From Septoria linicola (lineage: Eukaryota > Ascomycota > Dothideomycetes > Mycosphaerellales > Mycosphaerellaceae): a stretch of 64,000 nucleotides of DNA. The translations under genes and the position numbers were made by a program. The notes beneath the pieces are model-generated. The model saw only the letters and a list, made by a program, of their open reading frames with translations. It was not told where the DNA came from and ran no database searches. The stretch lies in the NCBI GenBank assembly GCA_024114885.1, contig CP099422.1, forward strand, positions 2,666,001 through 2,730,000. Direction: 5' to 3'. Position 1 is the first letter of the stretch. The number at the start of each line of letters is the position of its first letter. Positions 10,458 to 21,243 of this stretch are shown piece after piece.

Positions 10458-11744
10458 ATGAAAATCTTCAGCAAAATCCTCGTGGTCGCCGGCGCTTTCG
10501 CTTGTGGTAGCAGAGCATGACCATCAGCGCTTACCCACCCGCTCAGTGGCTTTGGGACGTCCGTCTACTCGAACGAGACGCCAATCGAGTCTCGTCCAGA
10601 AGATCCAAATGTCGGTAGCAAACCCAGAGCGGACTCCCAGCCGCGTATCACCCTGGTCAACAATCTTGTCGAGAACGCGAAGACATATATCACCTGCAAG
10701 AACGCTGCTGGGAACTGGGCATACATTGGACGTGACATGCAGCTCCATGAACTGGTCACTGGCGGTGTTATCTCACAGGAAGATGTTGGCTTGAATCTGG
10801 GAGCTATGGGTTCTGAGCAGTCTTTCTGGCTTGCAGAATACGTCAGCGAGTGTCGGATCTATGGATCGCAAGATGACATGCAGCTCGAAGCAGTCTGGAG
10901 TGCTGACGGCAGGTACTCGTTCGTACAGCCTGCTATCGCCAACCCTGGCGATCCTAATTATGCGGTGAACTTTGGAATTCTGGAATTCTCGTACCGGCCG
11001 TCACCAGGAAAGACTTGTGCCAACCCCTCCCAGGTTGATTTTATCGACGTGAGCATGGGCTTCGAGATGAGGACTAACGGCGGCGAGTAATTGCCAACAC
11101 TGGGAGGACTCATGCCTGAAGCCAAGACTCAGGCATGTGGACAGCTAGGGCAGGCCTCTTCCTTGGAGGCGCCTTGGGCAGATGGATGTCTGTACGCTGA
11201 TGACAAGCTCATTCGTGTGCTGTCTCCTGATCAGGTGATGGGAACGAATCCTGCGACTTTCTCTGGCTACTTCGACGATCACATCCGAAGGTTCTTGAGT
11301 CGATATGCAGCTATGCCCTTGATTGTCCAGCTTGGAGACATCCAAAAGCTGTGCACTGGCAATCCAGATGATTATTCTCTGAGCTGTGAAGGTTCCTCAG
11401 CTATACACTTCCAGCCCACCGCTGGTGAGGTCTTCACATGCACAGGTCCTTTCTTGCAGGGCGATACAGCTGTGATGCATCGCATCTGCGCAGCGATGAA
11501 TCGAGGGACGCTACTGCAAGCTGGTGGCGAGGTCCAGCCGTCTGTAAGTCATTCGTCGTACTACACCAATGACATACACAATGTCCACAGTTCTGCAGTT
11601 CATGGAGCGCAGCAAGGTGGTCTCGGTTATGCCTTTTCGAAAGATGATATCGAGCCATCTATCGATGATGCGGTCTCCGGTCTCATATGCACAGAAAGCG
11701 ACGACGTAGAGGAGCTGAAGATATTTGTCGGAGGTCGAGCATAG
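10458..11744 (+). pseudogene. GH64 beta-1,3-glucanase copy 1, interrupted by two stop codons
   Basis: One continuous frame from ATG 10458 to TAG 11744 (429 codons) except for TGA at 10518-10520, just after a 20-residue signal peptide, and TAA at 11088-11090 in the middle. Apart from these it reads through as a GH64 (laminaripentaose-producing type) endo-1,3-beta-glucanase. The opening strand is ITLVNNL, the acidic pair expected to be catalytic is present (Glu in ILEFSY, Asp in QVDFIDV), and the C-terminal VHSSAVHG...GLGYAFSKDD block is intact. It aligns along its length with the intact copy at 12111-13599 but lacks that copy's intron. Both stops could arise by C-to-T change (CGA to TGA, CAA to TAA). 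A downstream ATG at 10737 could only give an unsecreted fragment. The rest of the frame is well preserved, which points to recent inactivation. Confidence 0.83.
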
Positions 11745-12110
11745 TATCGACTACCTTATCATGCCATGCGAAGTTAGCTCACGCACCTTTTGGCTTATAG
11801 GAGAGACTCTTTGGTTCAGGCAAAAGTTAATATCCACGCACAGGGACGCCACGCGTGGGTGCTCATTAAGCCTCGCCCTTCCACAGAGAAGATGCCATGA
11901 GCGGGTCCTCAACACATTACATTACATGATCACGAGGGGTACGTGCCCACAATGGCATCCAGCATCGAATTTGCGCACTGTCGGAGCGAAAATTCGCACA
12001 CGACATCCATCGACTTCATGAGCTGATTTGGCACACACTTACACATCCCTCGCCTCATCCTGTCTCCAGCTCCGCGCAGGTCCCACGCCAATCAACAGGA
12101 CCCTAAGATA
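11745..12110. other. Spacer between the two GH64 genes
   Basis: 366 bp holding the 3' end of copy 1 and the promoter of copy 2. No gene seen. Confidence 0.6.
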
Positions 12111-13599
12111 ATGTCTCCAGTCGCAAATCTCTGGAAGCTGGCATGCCTGCTGTTCTTCCAGATTGTTGCCAGCTCACCTGTTGCTCGCGGCAGTGATATG
12201 GCGACCTCCCACCACTACTCCTACCCACGAATCACCCTTGTGAACAATCTTGGCAACGACACGACGACGACGATCACGTGCTTGGATACGGCGCGCAATG
12301 TCTCGGTGTTCGTTGGTCAGGATGGTTTATTCCACGATTTCAAGGACGGCTACGATTTTTCAGGTTACACTGATGCTAATGAGGAGGAGTGGCATCCATT
12401 CACACCGCAAAGAATTCCCTCGGAAGATATATCGATACCCTTGGGATCTATGGGCGGCAATTTCTCGTTCCAGCTGCCTACCTTCGTCTCTGCTTGCCGT
12501 GCATACTATGCGAAAGGAGAGTTGTGGATGGGCGCTGTGCCAGGTAAGTGTTATGATATGTGGCGACGCATCTGTTGTGTCTCAACGGTCTTGTCCTCAG
12601 GCGACTCATGGGCTGTGCCAACCTGTCGCATGTTGGCACTCGCCTGGGCTCGCGACGATGGCAGAGCTACGTGCTGACATCAATTTAGGTGCAGACGGTC
12701 GTATCGGAGCTGTGGAGCCTGCTTTCACCAACCCAGGCGATAACAACTACAACATGTCGTGGGCATTCGCCGAATTCGCCTGGGTGAAGAATGAGACTTT
12801 CGTTGTCAACCCTAGTTCTGTGGACTTTGTCGACATCGGTGTAGCGTTAAACCTCACCAGAATGGACAGCAACGAGACGCTCAGCATCGAGGGTCTCTTC
12901 CCAGATGCCAAGCATCACATGTGCGAGCAGCTCAAGAAAGTGAGCACGCCCGACGCGCCTTGGTCCGATGGCTGTCACTATGATGGGCAGGGGAACCTGA
13001 CGCGTGTAGTTGCTCCAACTCACATCGCACAGGAGGGCGCTTTTGAGGCTTACTGGAACCCATACATCGATCAGGTCCTTGCTCACTACGCCGAGAATCC
13101 GCTCGTGGTCAGAATTGGTGGCGGTGAGCGACAGTGTCGGACGGATTTCGAGAGCGAGACGCTATCATGTGATGGTATCGCGCCCATTCACTTCAGACCC
13201 ACGCCAAAAGACATCTTCGGCTGCAACTCCGGTCCCTTTGCAAGGCGTGGAGCTGTCGAAGAGGAGAAAGCCATCATGACCAACATTTGCGCTCGAATGA
13301 ATCGTGGAACCATGATCGACTCGGATAACAGAACGGCAGATCCGTTGTCATCGAAGATGAAAGCCTACGAAAGCAGTGTACACAACGAGTACAGCGAGGC
13401 TGTACACAACAATGAACGAGATGGTCTTGGCTACGGCTTTCCTTACGATGATGTCGATGAAGATGGAAAAGCCGTCGCCGGTGTGCTTTCGGTTCCCTGG
13501 GATCAGACTGGCGAGCTGACGATCTTTGTTGGTGGGCGACCTTCGCATCGGGATCACAATAATGTAACGGCTTCGGACATCTCGCCAGAGTCAGAGTGA
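12111..13599 (+). CDS. GH64 endo-1,3-beta-glucanase, secreted (copy 2)
   Basis: Exons 12111-12543 and 12689-13599 give 447 residues; the 145-bp intron has GTAAGT and TTTAG ends. Residues 1-28 form a signal peptide (hydrophobic core LACLLFFQIVASS). The mature part shows the GH64 pattern: ITLVNNL strand, NPGDNNYN, Glu of FAEFAW and Asp of SVDFVDI at the positions expected for the catalytic acids, PTPKDIFGCNSGPF, ICARMNRGT and the C-terminal HNERDGLGYGFPYDDV. About ten NxS/T sequons fit an extracellular glycoprotein. GH64 enzymes cut 1,3-beta-glucan, here probably for cell-wall remodelling or attack on other fungi. The length is typical of fungal members. It lies tandem to the interrupted copy and is clearly diverged from it, so the duplication is old. 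Confidence 0.87.
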
Positions 13600-13704
13600 C
13601 CGTGCTCAGGCGGAGGTTGTTGGTGCGTACTGCGAGATGGCGTGATAAGGGAGAATGCTTGGGTCAATGAATGCCTTCATGTTTTGTGTATGTAGAGGAA
13701 AAGC

Positions 13705-15090
13705 TCACTTTCGACGTTCCCAAAAGTCTGCAATCGTAGCCACCTTCGGCGCCATGGAGAGCAACATTAGCGCGCCGCCAATGATGAGCATAGACCCAGC
13801 AGAGACCTGTGCAATTTGATACTCGTAGCCTGAATGCCTCTCAGTTGCTCCACTGATGAGTGCACCGCAAGAGGGAGCTCCAAGCAAGATTGCCATACTT
13901 GTGACACTCACATAGATGAGCGCTCTCAAGCCCGACTCTCTAGAAGTGCCACGATGCGGCGTCATATGTTCCTGCCGCACTGTGCTGACTAAAGTCAAGA
14001 TGAAGGGCGCCGCAAGGCATAGCACTTGAAGCCCCGAATTCGCGAGGCCATAGAATGTCGATACGAGAGCAAGAGTGCCGAATGTTGATGGCCGTTGGAT
14101 ACTAAGCCATGCAAGTACAACGACACTACTCACAATCGAAGTAACAGCGGCAGCCCAGCAAGTCTTTGCAATGCCCTTGAACGTGACGCATGCCACCAGA
14201 AGAGAGCCGAACATTCCAGCTGCGAGCATAACGGCAAGTAGATGACTGCCATTGTGAGGCGTGAGATCAGCCATAGACGGAGCCAGCAACGTTGCATACA
14301 CTGGTAGCAAGGGCGATCCGAGCAACACGATGGAAGTCCCGATGAGCAAGAGCAGGCAGGATGACGTGCTAATCTTGGGCTCTTCAGTCGAGACCTGGAT
14401 TGGTCCGGGTGCTGCGTCTCGCTCCTGCTCACACATACGCATCATGAAGGTAGGTGGTAGCATCGCCAGGAACACTATACCAGCAAGGACCCGCATCGTG
14501 GTGGCATGACCCTGGTGTACGAGCAGCTCATCGATGACGAGGGTGTAGACGATGCCTCCAGCATAGCCTCCCGCAGTACTTAGTGCGAGTAGCAGCAGGA
14601 GATCGGAGCGCTCGCACCATGTTGAGATCACAGCTACGCCCACGCCTAACGTGATTGACATGCCGAGTCCAGTCAGAAGACCTTGTACGATCCACAGCGT
14701 AGCAATCGATGTACACCATGACGTGCAGCAGACACTCGTGACCAATCGAGCTGTGCCGATAGCGTATAGTAGACGATATTCGACCCGCGGGCTCAACATG
14801 CTCACTGAACTCGATAGTCCGAGGAGCAGAGCAAGCTGAGTGCTGCCGATCAAACTAATCGCCGAAAGTCTGCTGCCAGGATGTCCTGACGCATATGCCG
14901 CCATGAAAATGCCGAATGCATGTTGTAAGCCGAAGCAAGTAGAGGCAATCAGCATCAGTGCGCAGGCCTGGATCAGCTTTGACTTTCTGGTCGCTCTGCC
15001 TTGATCGATATCGTGTTGTGGAAACCTGGGCTCTGCATGGTAAGACGAAATGATTCTTGTCAACGTCGATGTCGAAGAGCATCTTCTCAT
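13705..15090 (-). CDS. MFS transporter, monocarboxylate-transporter-like
   Basis: Single exon, 461 residues, ATG at 15090. Twelve hydrophobic segments are arranged six plus six around a central hydrophilic loop (about residues 225-245). The first is preceded by a basic stretch (RATRKSK). The FGLQHAFGIFMAAYAS opening and GLGMSITLGVGVAVISTWC resemble the fungal MCH/monocarboxylate porter group, which transports small carboxylates or related metabolites at the plasma membrane or vacuole. The canonical DGGYGW motif at the start is absent, so the subfamily is uncertain. The first 80 codons overlap, in another frame of the same strand, the reading frame of the disordered protein upstream; its start may therefore need revision. 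Confidence 0.78.
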   Translation of the reverse strand: MRRCSSTSTLTRIISSYHAEPRFPQHDIDQGRATRKSKLIQACALMLIASTCFGLQHAFGIFMAAYASGHPGSRLSAISLIGSTQLALLLGLSSSVSMLSPRVEYRLLYAIGTARLVTSVCCTSWCTSIATLWIVQGLLTGLGMSITLGVGVAVISTWCERSDLLLLLALSTAGGYAGGIVYTLVIDELLVHQGHATTMRVLAGIVFLAMLPPTFMMRMCEQERDAAPGPIQVSTEEPKISTSSCLLLLIGTSIVLLGSPLLPVYATLLAPSMADLTPHNGSHLLAVMLAAGMFGSLLVACVTFKGIAKTCWAAAVTSIVSSVVVLAWLSIQRPSTFGTLALVSTFYGLANSGLQVLCLAAPFILTLVSTVRQEHMTPHRGTSRESGLRALIYVSVTSMAILLGAPSCGALISGATERHSGYEYQIAQVSAGSMLIIGGALMLLSMAPKVATIADFWERRK

Positions 15091-16060
15091 GCTTGATTCG
15101 TGGTCTCCGGCCGAATTGATGATAGGTATCTTCTGGGGTGGACGAAGCTGGCGTCCAGTACGGCGCTCTCATCCCCGAGAGCACGGCCTGATCTAGGCCT
15201 CGCATCTTTTGATGTGATAGCAAGAACTTCGACGTCGCAGATTGGGCGTGAGGAGGCGTAGTAGTAAAGCTAGACTTGTGGTCGCGCGGGGCGACTCTTC
15301 TGGTCCTGCCAGAGTCCAGCTGACAAGCCGGTGATGTCGATTGCGAAGCAGCAAAATGTGCAGGAGGTGGGAGTGTAGGCTCAGACAGGTCGCTGTCATC
15401 ATCACTCTCCTGGTGACTGAGCCTGAGAGCAGCTCTGATCTTCGCAGCGAAGCTATTGTGCTTCGATGCGACGCCTGATTGTCGTGGTGGCGGCGAGTCC
15501 GCCAAAGAGATGTGGTCCATGTAGTGGCACGCATCGTAATCGACTGGCCGGTCATGAGCTACGGTATGGGCTGTAGGCTCCATTTGCGTGGGCTGTGATT
15601 CGTTCTGTAGCGACGACGAGTGGGCAGAATAGACAGAGCTTGCAGCATGCGCTACTTTCGAGTTGCTTCCGCGAGCAGAGCATGTGGACATCCATGGGTC
15701 CGACCAGGGATCATCGTCTTCGCTATCGAGTTCTCCATTTTGTTCGTACGCCGCTGGGGTACGCTGACTCGTGTCTGTTGGTATAGACATCTTCTTTCCC
15801 TCAAGACAACGTATTGCATGCGCTCGTGAACGTCGCTTAGTCGAAACTCCAGCTGACCGAGACACTGCCGCAGATGCCATTGAAGCTGGGCGGCTAGAAT
15901 GTTGTGCTGTATTGTGAAAGGAGTCATTTGGCCGCATCCACGATGGAAGGCCATTGAACCAATCGTGCACTGCTGCTCTCGTCATACTGCCTGGAGCGTA
16001 TATTGGTGGGACAGTCCTGGCTTTCGGAACAAAGGCATGGACTGCAAAGCTCCGAGCCAT
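14855..16060 (-). CDS. Hypothetical disordered protein
   Basis: Open for about 400 codons. The first in-frame ATG is at 16060; the frame extends 17 codons further up without an ATG. The product is Ser/Pro/His-rich and acidic in patches (ELDSEDDDPWSDPW, HQESDDDSDLSEP), with a few short ordered pieces and no known domain. Composition over 15100-16060 looks coding, but the last 236 bases overlap the start of the MFS gene in a different frame, which is unusual. The 3' end may really be an intron leading elsewhere, or into the transporter. I do not recognise it. Confidence 0.45.
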   Translation of the reverse strand: MARSFAVHAFVPKARTVPPIYAPGSMTRAAVHDWFNGLPSWMRPNDSFHNTAQHSSRPASMASAAVSRSAGVSTKRRSRAHAIRCLEGKKMSIPTDTSQRTPAAYEQNGELDSEDDDPWSDPWMSTCSARGSNSKVAHAASSVYSAHSSSLQNESQPTQMEPTAHTVAHDRPVDYDACHYMDHISLADSPPPRQSGVASKHNSFAAKIRAALRLSHQESDDDSDLSEPTLPPPAHFAASQSTSPACQLDSGRTRRVAPRDHKSSFTTTPPHAQSATSKFLLSHQKMRGLDQAVLSGMRAPYWTPASSTPEDTYHQFGRRPRIKHEKMLFDIDVDKNHFVLPCRAQVSTTRYRSRQSDQKVKADPGLRTDADCLYLLRLTTCIRHFHGGICVRTSWQQTFGD

Positions 16061-17193
16061 TGATTGGCAAGCTTTTTGAGCATTTTCCTGGATGGCATGC
16101 ACTGCGGGCACGCGACATCAGAATTGTTACTTTGTCACACGAACATGCTCACAGCTCTGCGTGTTGCTTGCTCTGCAGCTTGTACCGTGACTGGTGTCGT
16201 CATTGTATTGATGGCGCTGGTACTGAGCAATTTCTGCCAACACTGCTCCTCTGCACGGGCTTGCCTAAGACAAGGGATCGTACAAGCTCGTGGGCGACGC
16301 ACGCGAGAACAGACCCTCAAGCACCTGTTGGCTGTTAGTAGCTCATCGGCCTCGTACTGACGAGTAAATTCCAAACATATTCGGTCCGCTCGATGAGGAA
16401 GACGCAGATGCAGCTTTTGCATTATGCTGATAGTGCAGGTGTTTCGATAGCATGTTTGCAAATCGTGAAGTATAAACTTTGATCTTCTGTGATGCCTCAA
16501 ACGTCCTTCGTCGAGCTCGTCACGGTCAGCTTGCGCTAGATACGTTCAGTTCGGGTCTGAGCGCGTCGCCTCGAGACCACTCTGGGCGTCTAGCGGGTAG
16601 GCCAGTTCGATCGAATGAAGACACCCTCTGATAGTACCGCAAGCTCTCTGGCTGACTATCTCTACCATTGGCCACGGCGTTCGTCATTCAGTCTTTCTCC
16701 TTCAGGCCCAATACCGGACGAAGACTTTCATGGCTCGGTCCACAAATACCGCAATACGGCGGCTGCCATCGAAAATGAGGCGTCTTTGTCAGGTAATCGC
16801 TGCAACTTTGAGGCTCGAGCCTATTTTAGAGATTGGAGCCGGTTGTGATCGGTGCGAGAGCTTGTTCAGAGCCGGGCTGTCGCGATCGCATGCTGGAAAG
16901 CTTGAAGGTATGAAAACATCCTTTGCGGTGAGACGTCCGAGCAGGCTCTGTGAGTACGCTGCGGTCGTTAAGTTCTGTCTGTCGTTAGTAAAAGCTTCGT
17001 GCGAAGCCACGAGCTGACATACCTTGGCATTCGATGCCTATCTTTGCCGACTATGTCGGCACGTATCTAATTCAGCGATCCTCACCGAAGGACCCGATAC
17101 GCGGTTCCTCCTTTCATGCCTCATTCCCAGCTGGAGAGTGGGATCACAATTTTCATGCTCCGTGAAGTCATCAAATGCTTCCATCTTCATCGC
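16061..17193. other. Intergenic, no supported gene
   Basis: Upstream of the disordered-protein gene and downstream of the RBM8A gene. One 77-codon plus-strand frame at 16615 has ordinary composition but no supporting signal, so nothing is called here. Confidence 0.55.
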
Positions 17194-17802
17194 TCAATCC
17201 TCATCGTCTTCATCCTTGCGTCGCCTGGCACCAGGACTAGCGCTTCGCTCTCTGCCTCCCTTCCTTTGACCCTTGGGCGCGGAGCCTTTTGTGGGCGGCG
17301 GTCGAACAAAAGCATAATCGACACCAATCTTCTGCTCAAGCAATTCCTTGCCATCTGCGTCCTGGATTGCAGCGCGGGCTTCTTCTAACGTCGGGTACTC
17401 GATAAGTACGTAGCCCTGTCAGGACAGATATGTCAATTCATGCTCTCCAAGTCACCACTGTCACTCCATGGCGATTCTCGGTGCATGATCGCGCACCTGC
17501 CACATCCACTTCGTCCGCTTGTTCTTTCTTACCTTGACATAACCCGTGCGGCGGTCCAGATTCATGTGTAGATTCTTGATGTCGCCATATTCGCCAAACA
17601 TGTCCTGGATGTCTTCTTCGGATGCCTCTTCGTGGACATTGGTGACGATAATGATCCAGCCCTCGATACTGCGGACTGCTGCCGCGTTCTCTGCGGTTTT
17701 GGTGTCGGCACTCGACTTGCTGGCTTTTGGCTGCGCTTCTTCGTGGTCGACCTGGTTTTCGACAGTCGCCTGCGGCGCGTCGGCCATTTCTTCGTCGGCC
17801 AT
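17194..17802 (-). CDS. RBM8A: RNA-binding protein 8A / Y14, exon-junction-complex core subunit
   Basis: Exons 17802-17533 and 17415-17194 give 163 residues; the 117-bp intron (GTAAGA...GACAG) splits the RNA-recognition motif after RTGYVK. The RRM (about residues 47-130) has RNP2 WIIIVTNV and RNP1-like GYVKGYVLIEY, with EEDIQDMFGEYGDIKNLHMNLDRRTG, the signature of Y14. An acidic N-terminal tail and a C-terminal Arg/Ser tail with an acidic end complete the usual layout and size. Y14 pairs with Mago and holds the exon-junction complex on spliced mRNA in the nucleus. The start ATG at 17802 gives MADEEMADA, a typical beginning for the family. Confidence 0.93.
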
Positions 17803-18668
17803 GATTGTGGTGTTCGTGGTTCGATTGATGTGTGTTCTTGGAGTAGTGTTGACTGAGGTGAAGCCAGAGAGCTTACTTGCAGCGCACTGACCGCTTGCCA
17901 AGCATTTGGACTTCGAGGAGAGACAAATTTTGACCTCAGTTCTAAGTTAGCCTCTTCCCCATCACAACCAGATCTACTCATATCATCACAAAAGCCTGGA
18001 ACACGGCAGAACGAAACTTGCTTATAACAAGCCGTGTCTGACTGCTCCGCGATGGCCTTCTCATAACTTGGAGGACCAGAACCTTCCTCGGTTTAGAATT
18101 CACTCGAGCACGGCAGGCGTACATGCTCACTGAGACCATTCATGGTAGTGAAGTCCTTCAGAACCTATCCACTCCCAGCAATGACGGCGCACCCGGCTAC
18201 TTCTCCTTCACGGGATTTCCACAAGGTCCTCTCTGAGGAGCGGCTCTCTCGAACGCGTCATGCAGGACAGAATCAGCTGTGGGTTGGGTGTGCCAGCAGG
18301 TGCCGCAAGGCATTTGCCTCCAAGGATTTGCAAGACGAATTTTACCGAACGGACCTTCATAGTACATACTGTCCATTCTCTTCCCGCTGGCGGCACTGGT
18401 CACAGTGGGGCGAGAATTCAGTTGGAAGTGTGTCTCCTTGCGTACCGACATTACAATATTTCATGTGCAGATAGGTGTAAGTATGAACATCAATACAAAG
18501 GCATCGCTCATTCACAGCTCAGCGGTCTCGCTCTCCCATTTCCCAATCCCGAGCTTTTGACAGGGTAAACCACTTCGCACGCGCAGTAGACAACGACAAC
18601 TCAAGACCTTTCCATCCGGCATCGCTACAGGCCTTCAACAACGTTCAGCAGCTGCCACATCTCCATCA
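17803..18668. other. Intergenic, no supported gene
   Basis: Contains the RBM8A promoter and 5' UTR and the 3' region of the C2H2 gene. No convincing frame. Confidence 0.55.
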
Positions 18669-19229
18669 CTATGCCTGTCTCACATCTGGATCAACAATCA
18701 ACGGCGCCATGCCCTCCATCCCAGCATGATTACGACTCATGTGCTTTCTCAAGTTGTCCCGCCTCGGCCACAGTTTGTGGCACCCTTCACGTCCTCCAAC
18801 CGGGCATATATACCAGATACGAGGTCCAGCCAGTGGGACCATGCCGTGGACACTCTTCTTGTGTCTTTCGAGGTCATTCCTGGTCGCGAAGCCACGTTTA
18901 GCAGTACAGGTATCCTCGACGCAGATGAAAGGCCGAATGTGGATGTTCAAATGTCTTCCAGCATCCGACTTGTTCGTCGGGATCCTGCCGCAGAAGTCGC
19001 AAGGTAGCAGGCTGAGATCAGCTCGACGCTTCTGGTACGGTTGTTGATGTCGAAGTGTCAATGAACACCATGGCGCTTGGTGGTCTGGTCGTGCCAGTGA
19101 CGAGGACTGCAAGTCAGGTTGCATGGCCTGGTTCGCAGCTCCAGTGGCATGCATCGGCAGCAGTATGTCGGTCAGAATGTTGCCAATAGACGTCATGCTT
19201 TCTCGCCATTTTGCAAAGCTATCGTTCAT
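18669..19229 (-). CDS. Small C2H2 zinc-finger protein
   Basis: Single exon, 186 residues, ATG at 19229, TAG at 18669-18671. After about 75 mostly polar residues there are three consecutive zinc-finger-like units: CDFC...H-x3-H, then CVEDTC...H-x4-H (with FATRNDLERHKKSVH, a form common in fungal transcription factors), then CPVGGREGC...H-x4-H. The spacing in units 1 and 3 is irregular but all four ligands are present. It is probably a nuclear DNA-binding protein. The short length suggests a partial regulator or a recently arisen gene. No neighbour hints at targets. Confidence 0.68.
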   Translation of the reverse strand: MNDSFAKWRESMTSIGNILTDILLPMHATGAANQAMQPDLQSSSLARPDHQAPWCSLTLRHQQPYQKRRADLSLLPCDFCGRIPTNKSDAGRHLNIHIRPFICVEDTCTAKRGFATRNDLERHKKSVHGMVPLAGPRIWYICPVGGREGCHKLWPRRDNLRKHMSRNHAGMEGMAPLIVDPDVRQA

Positions 19230-19410
19230 TGTTTCCAGGATGTGCAGTGATTGCAGATGGATGATCAGAATGCAGCTGAAACAGAGTGCTCCTTACAGTG
19301 TCTATACAACGTGATGGCCGGTTTTCAAATGGCATATCTATTATATGAACGAGAGACGGCTTGAACGTACAGAACAGCTCATTTGCACACAGGTTGTCTT
19401 TCATTTCTAG

Positions 19411-20861
19411 CACGTACGCCCTGAACACACAGCATAAAGTCGACAGTCGTGAACAAATCTTTGGCGACTCTTGGAAGACAAATAGTGAAAGACTCTTCGT
19501 CGTGACCGAGACCAGACTCAATACCGACAGCAGCAGCCAAGATCGGCGACAAGTTGTTCTGCAGCGACGCCACAATCGTCCTTCGCGTGCTCAGATTGGT
19601 CGGGGACAGCAGGTATTGGTCCGAGAGTCGCGACGTGCTTAACAACTTGTTCAGCCTTGGCAGCAAGCTGCCCACCACGCAACACTGGTTGCGACCGAGC
19701 GTCATACTCGATTCACTCGTTGCTAAACAGCATACAAGGATTTGAATTTCCGAAGGAAAGCATCGTGCTTGGTACGAGCTCATTGTTGTAAGGACAATTA
19801 CAGCGTGGTCGCGATGATAAGGACGACTCTTCCCAGAGCACAGCACCTAGCACGAAAAGACGAAAGACAAAGGGTAAAGCGCCGCCTGAGGACAAACGAT
19901 TCCAATGCGTCTATCACATAGTCATGACTGTCTTAGGTCTCGAGCATACATGTGAAACAAGATTTTGGAAAGATCTATCCGGCATGCAGTAAGTCCTCAC
20001 AGCGGTATTGTCTTTGCTGAGCTAACCATAGCAGTCGACACATGAGAGACGTCCATCGTGTCTATGTATGCGAAGGTTACTTTGCACGGTACGACACCGC
20101 GATTGATCATAACAACCACTGCGAGCATGGCGAGGATCCATGCTTCAAATCTTGTCGAGAAGTCAAATGCTATCACAAGATGAAACAGTCTGAGCCCCGA
20201 CCAAAACAATGTTCGCACTTAAGTAGAGGCACCGATCAGTGGAATGCTGCTTGCGAAGTAGTCTTCAATTGGAAGAAAGTGCCAGGAGAGACTGCAAGCA
20301 CCTTGTCCCGAAACACGGCCGAGCTAGTAACATCAGCAATCACAACTAACGATCCGGCCGCCGAAAATGGACCTACACTATTTCCAAACGCAACGTATGG
20401 CGAAGATACTTTTTGTTGTCAATACTTTTACTGACAACCCGGACTTGGATATCGCTTCCATTAAGTTGGTTAACGACATCTTTCCGCAACTGGACTCGCT
20501 TGAAGTACAAGTCTCACAGGCGCAATCTGACACTTGGCGGAGAGATGAAGAATTAGAAGCACTCCGGCACGAAGTAACAGAGCTAAGACGCACAGTCACT
20601 GCGAACCAGAACACTCGCAGCACGCTTGCACGAGCGTGTAATGAGCTTGCAGCCAATGGTACACTCTCGCGACTCGTTCGGGACATTCTCGCACAAGATG
20701 CTCCAGATGTGCTCGCAAGCATCGACCGACAATTAGCATGCACCAGAGGTCGATATGCCACGCCCTTCACCACCAATGTCAATCGTGGGCTTCCGACTCC
20801 GGCATACTCTCCTCCCGTGGATGCACCTCTGCTTCCGAATCAAGGACTATCGTTGATATGA
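19411..20861 (+). CDS. Zinc-finger-like fungal protein with C-terminal coiled coil (5' end unresolved)
   Basis: Proposed exons are about 19411-19612, 19804-19988, 20035-20326 and 20466-20861; the joins keep one frame. The intron 19989-20034 (GTAAGT...TAGCAG) is strong, the other two are plausible. The middle exons encode a Cys/His block (FQCVYH...HTC...FWKDLSGMHRHMRDVHRVYVC...HNNHC) and then a DQWNAACEVVFNWKKVP segment. This layout is shared by a large, uncharacterised group of ascomycete C2H2-like proteins. The last exon adds a heptad-like helix (DEELEALRHEVTELRRTV) and a Pro-rich tail. I found no ATG that joins cleanly to the first exon, so the N-terminus is missing from this model. Function unknown; probably nuclear. 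Confidence 0.5.
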
Positions 20862-21243
20862 TTACAACTCCGCCGAACGAGCAGGATAGCAGCAATTTCA
20901 GATCCGGTAAACCAGAACCTGACCACCCCGTCGGGTGTGCTATTCATTGGTGACATGACCCACAACGTAGCAGACGCGAGGCCCTGGCACTGCGTTCACC
21001 TCCCTCGCACGGCGGAAACATTGAGCAGCAAGGCTATTAGCGGAATGTACATAAAGCGTCTGAGAAAGGAGACAGAAACAGCGTGAACCAAGAGAGTCAT
21101 AAATGTTCGTGCATCTGGCAGAAAAGCCTTCGATTTTTGTCATTCATACGCTAGCTACTCCTGCGTAGCAACGCCAGTGACTGCCAGCCCAGGCAGTCGC
21201 GACCCGACCCAGCAGCAAATGCACCAAAGCCAGCACGAAACAT
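20862..21243. other. Convergent 3' intergenic region
   Basis: 3' flanks of the zinc-finger-like gene and of RPL20. No gene seen. Confidence 0.6.

Noticed and set aside
16615..16848. 77-codon plus-strand frame followed by a GTAATC donor
   Set aside because: Composition is plausible but no second exon with a matching frame was found.
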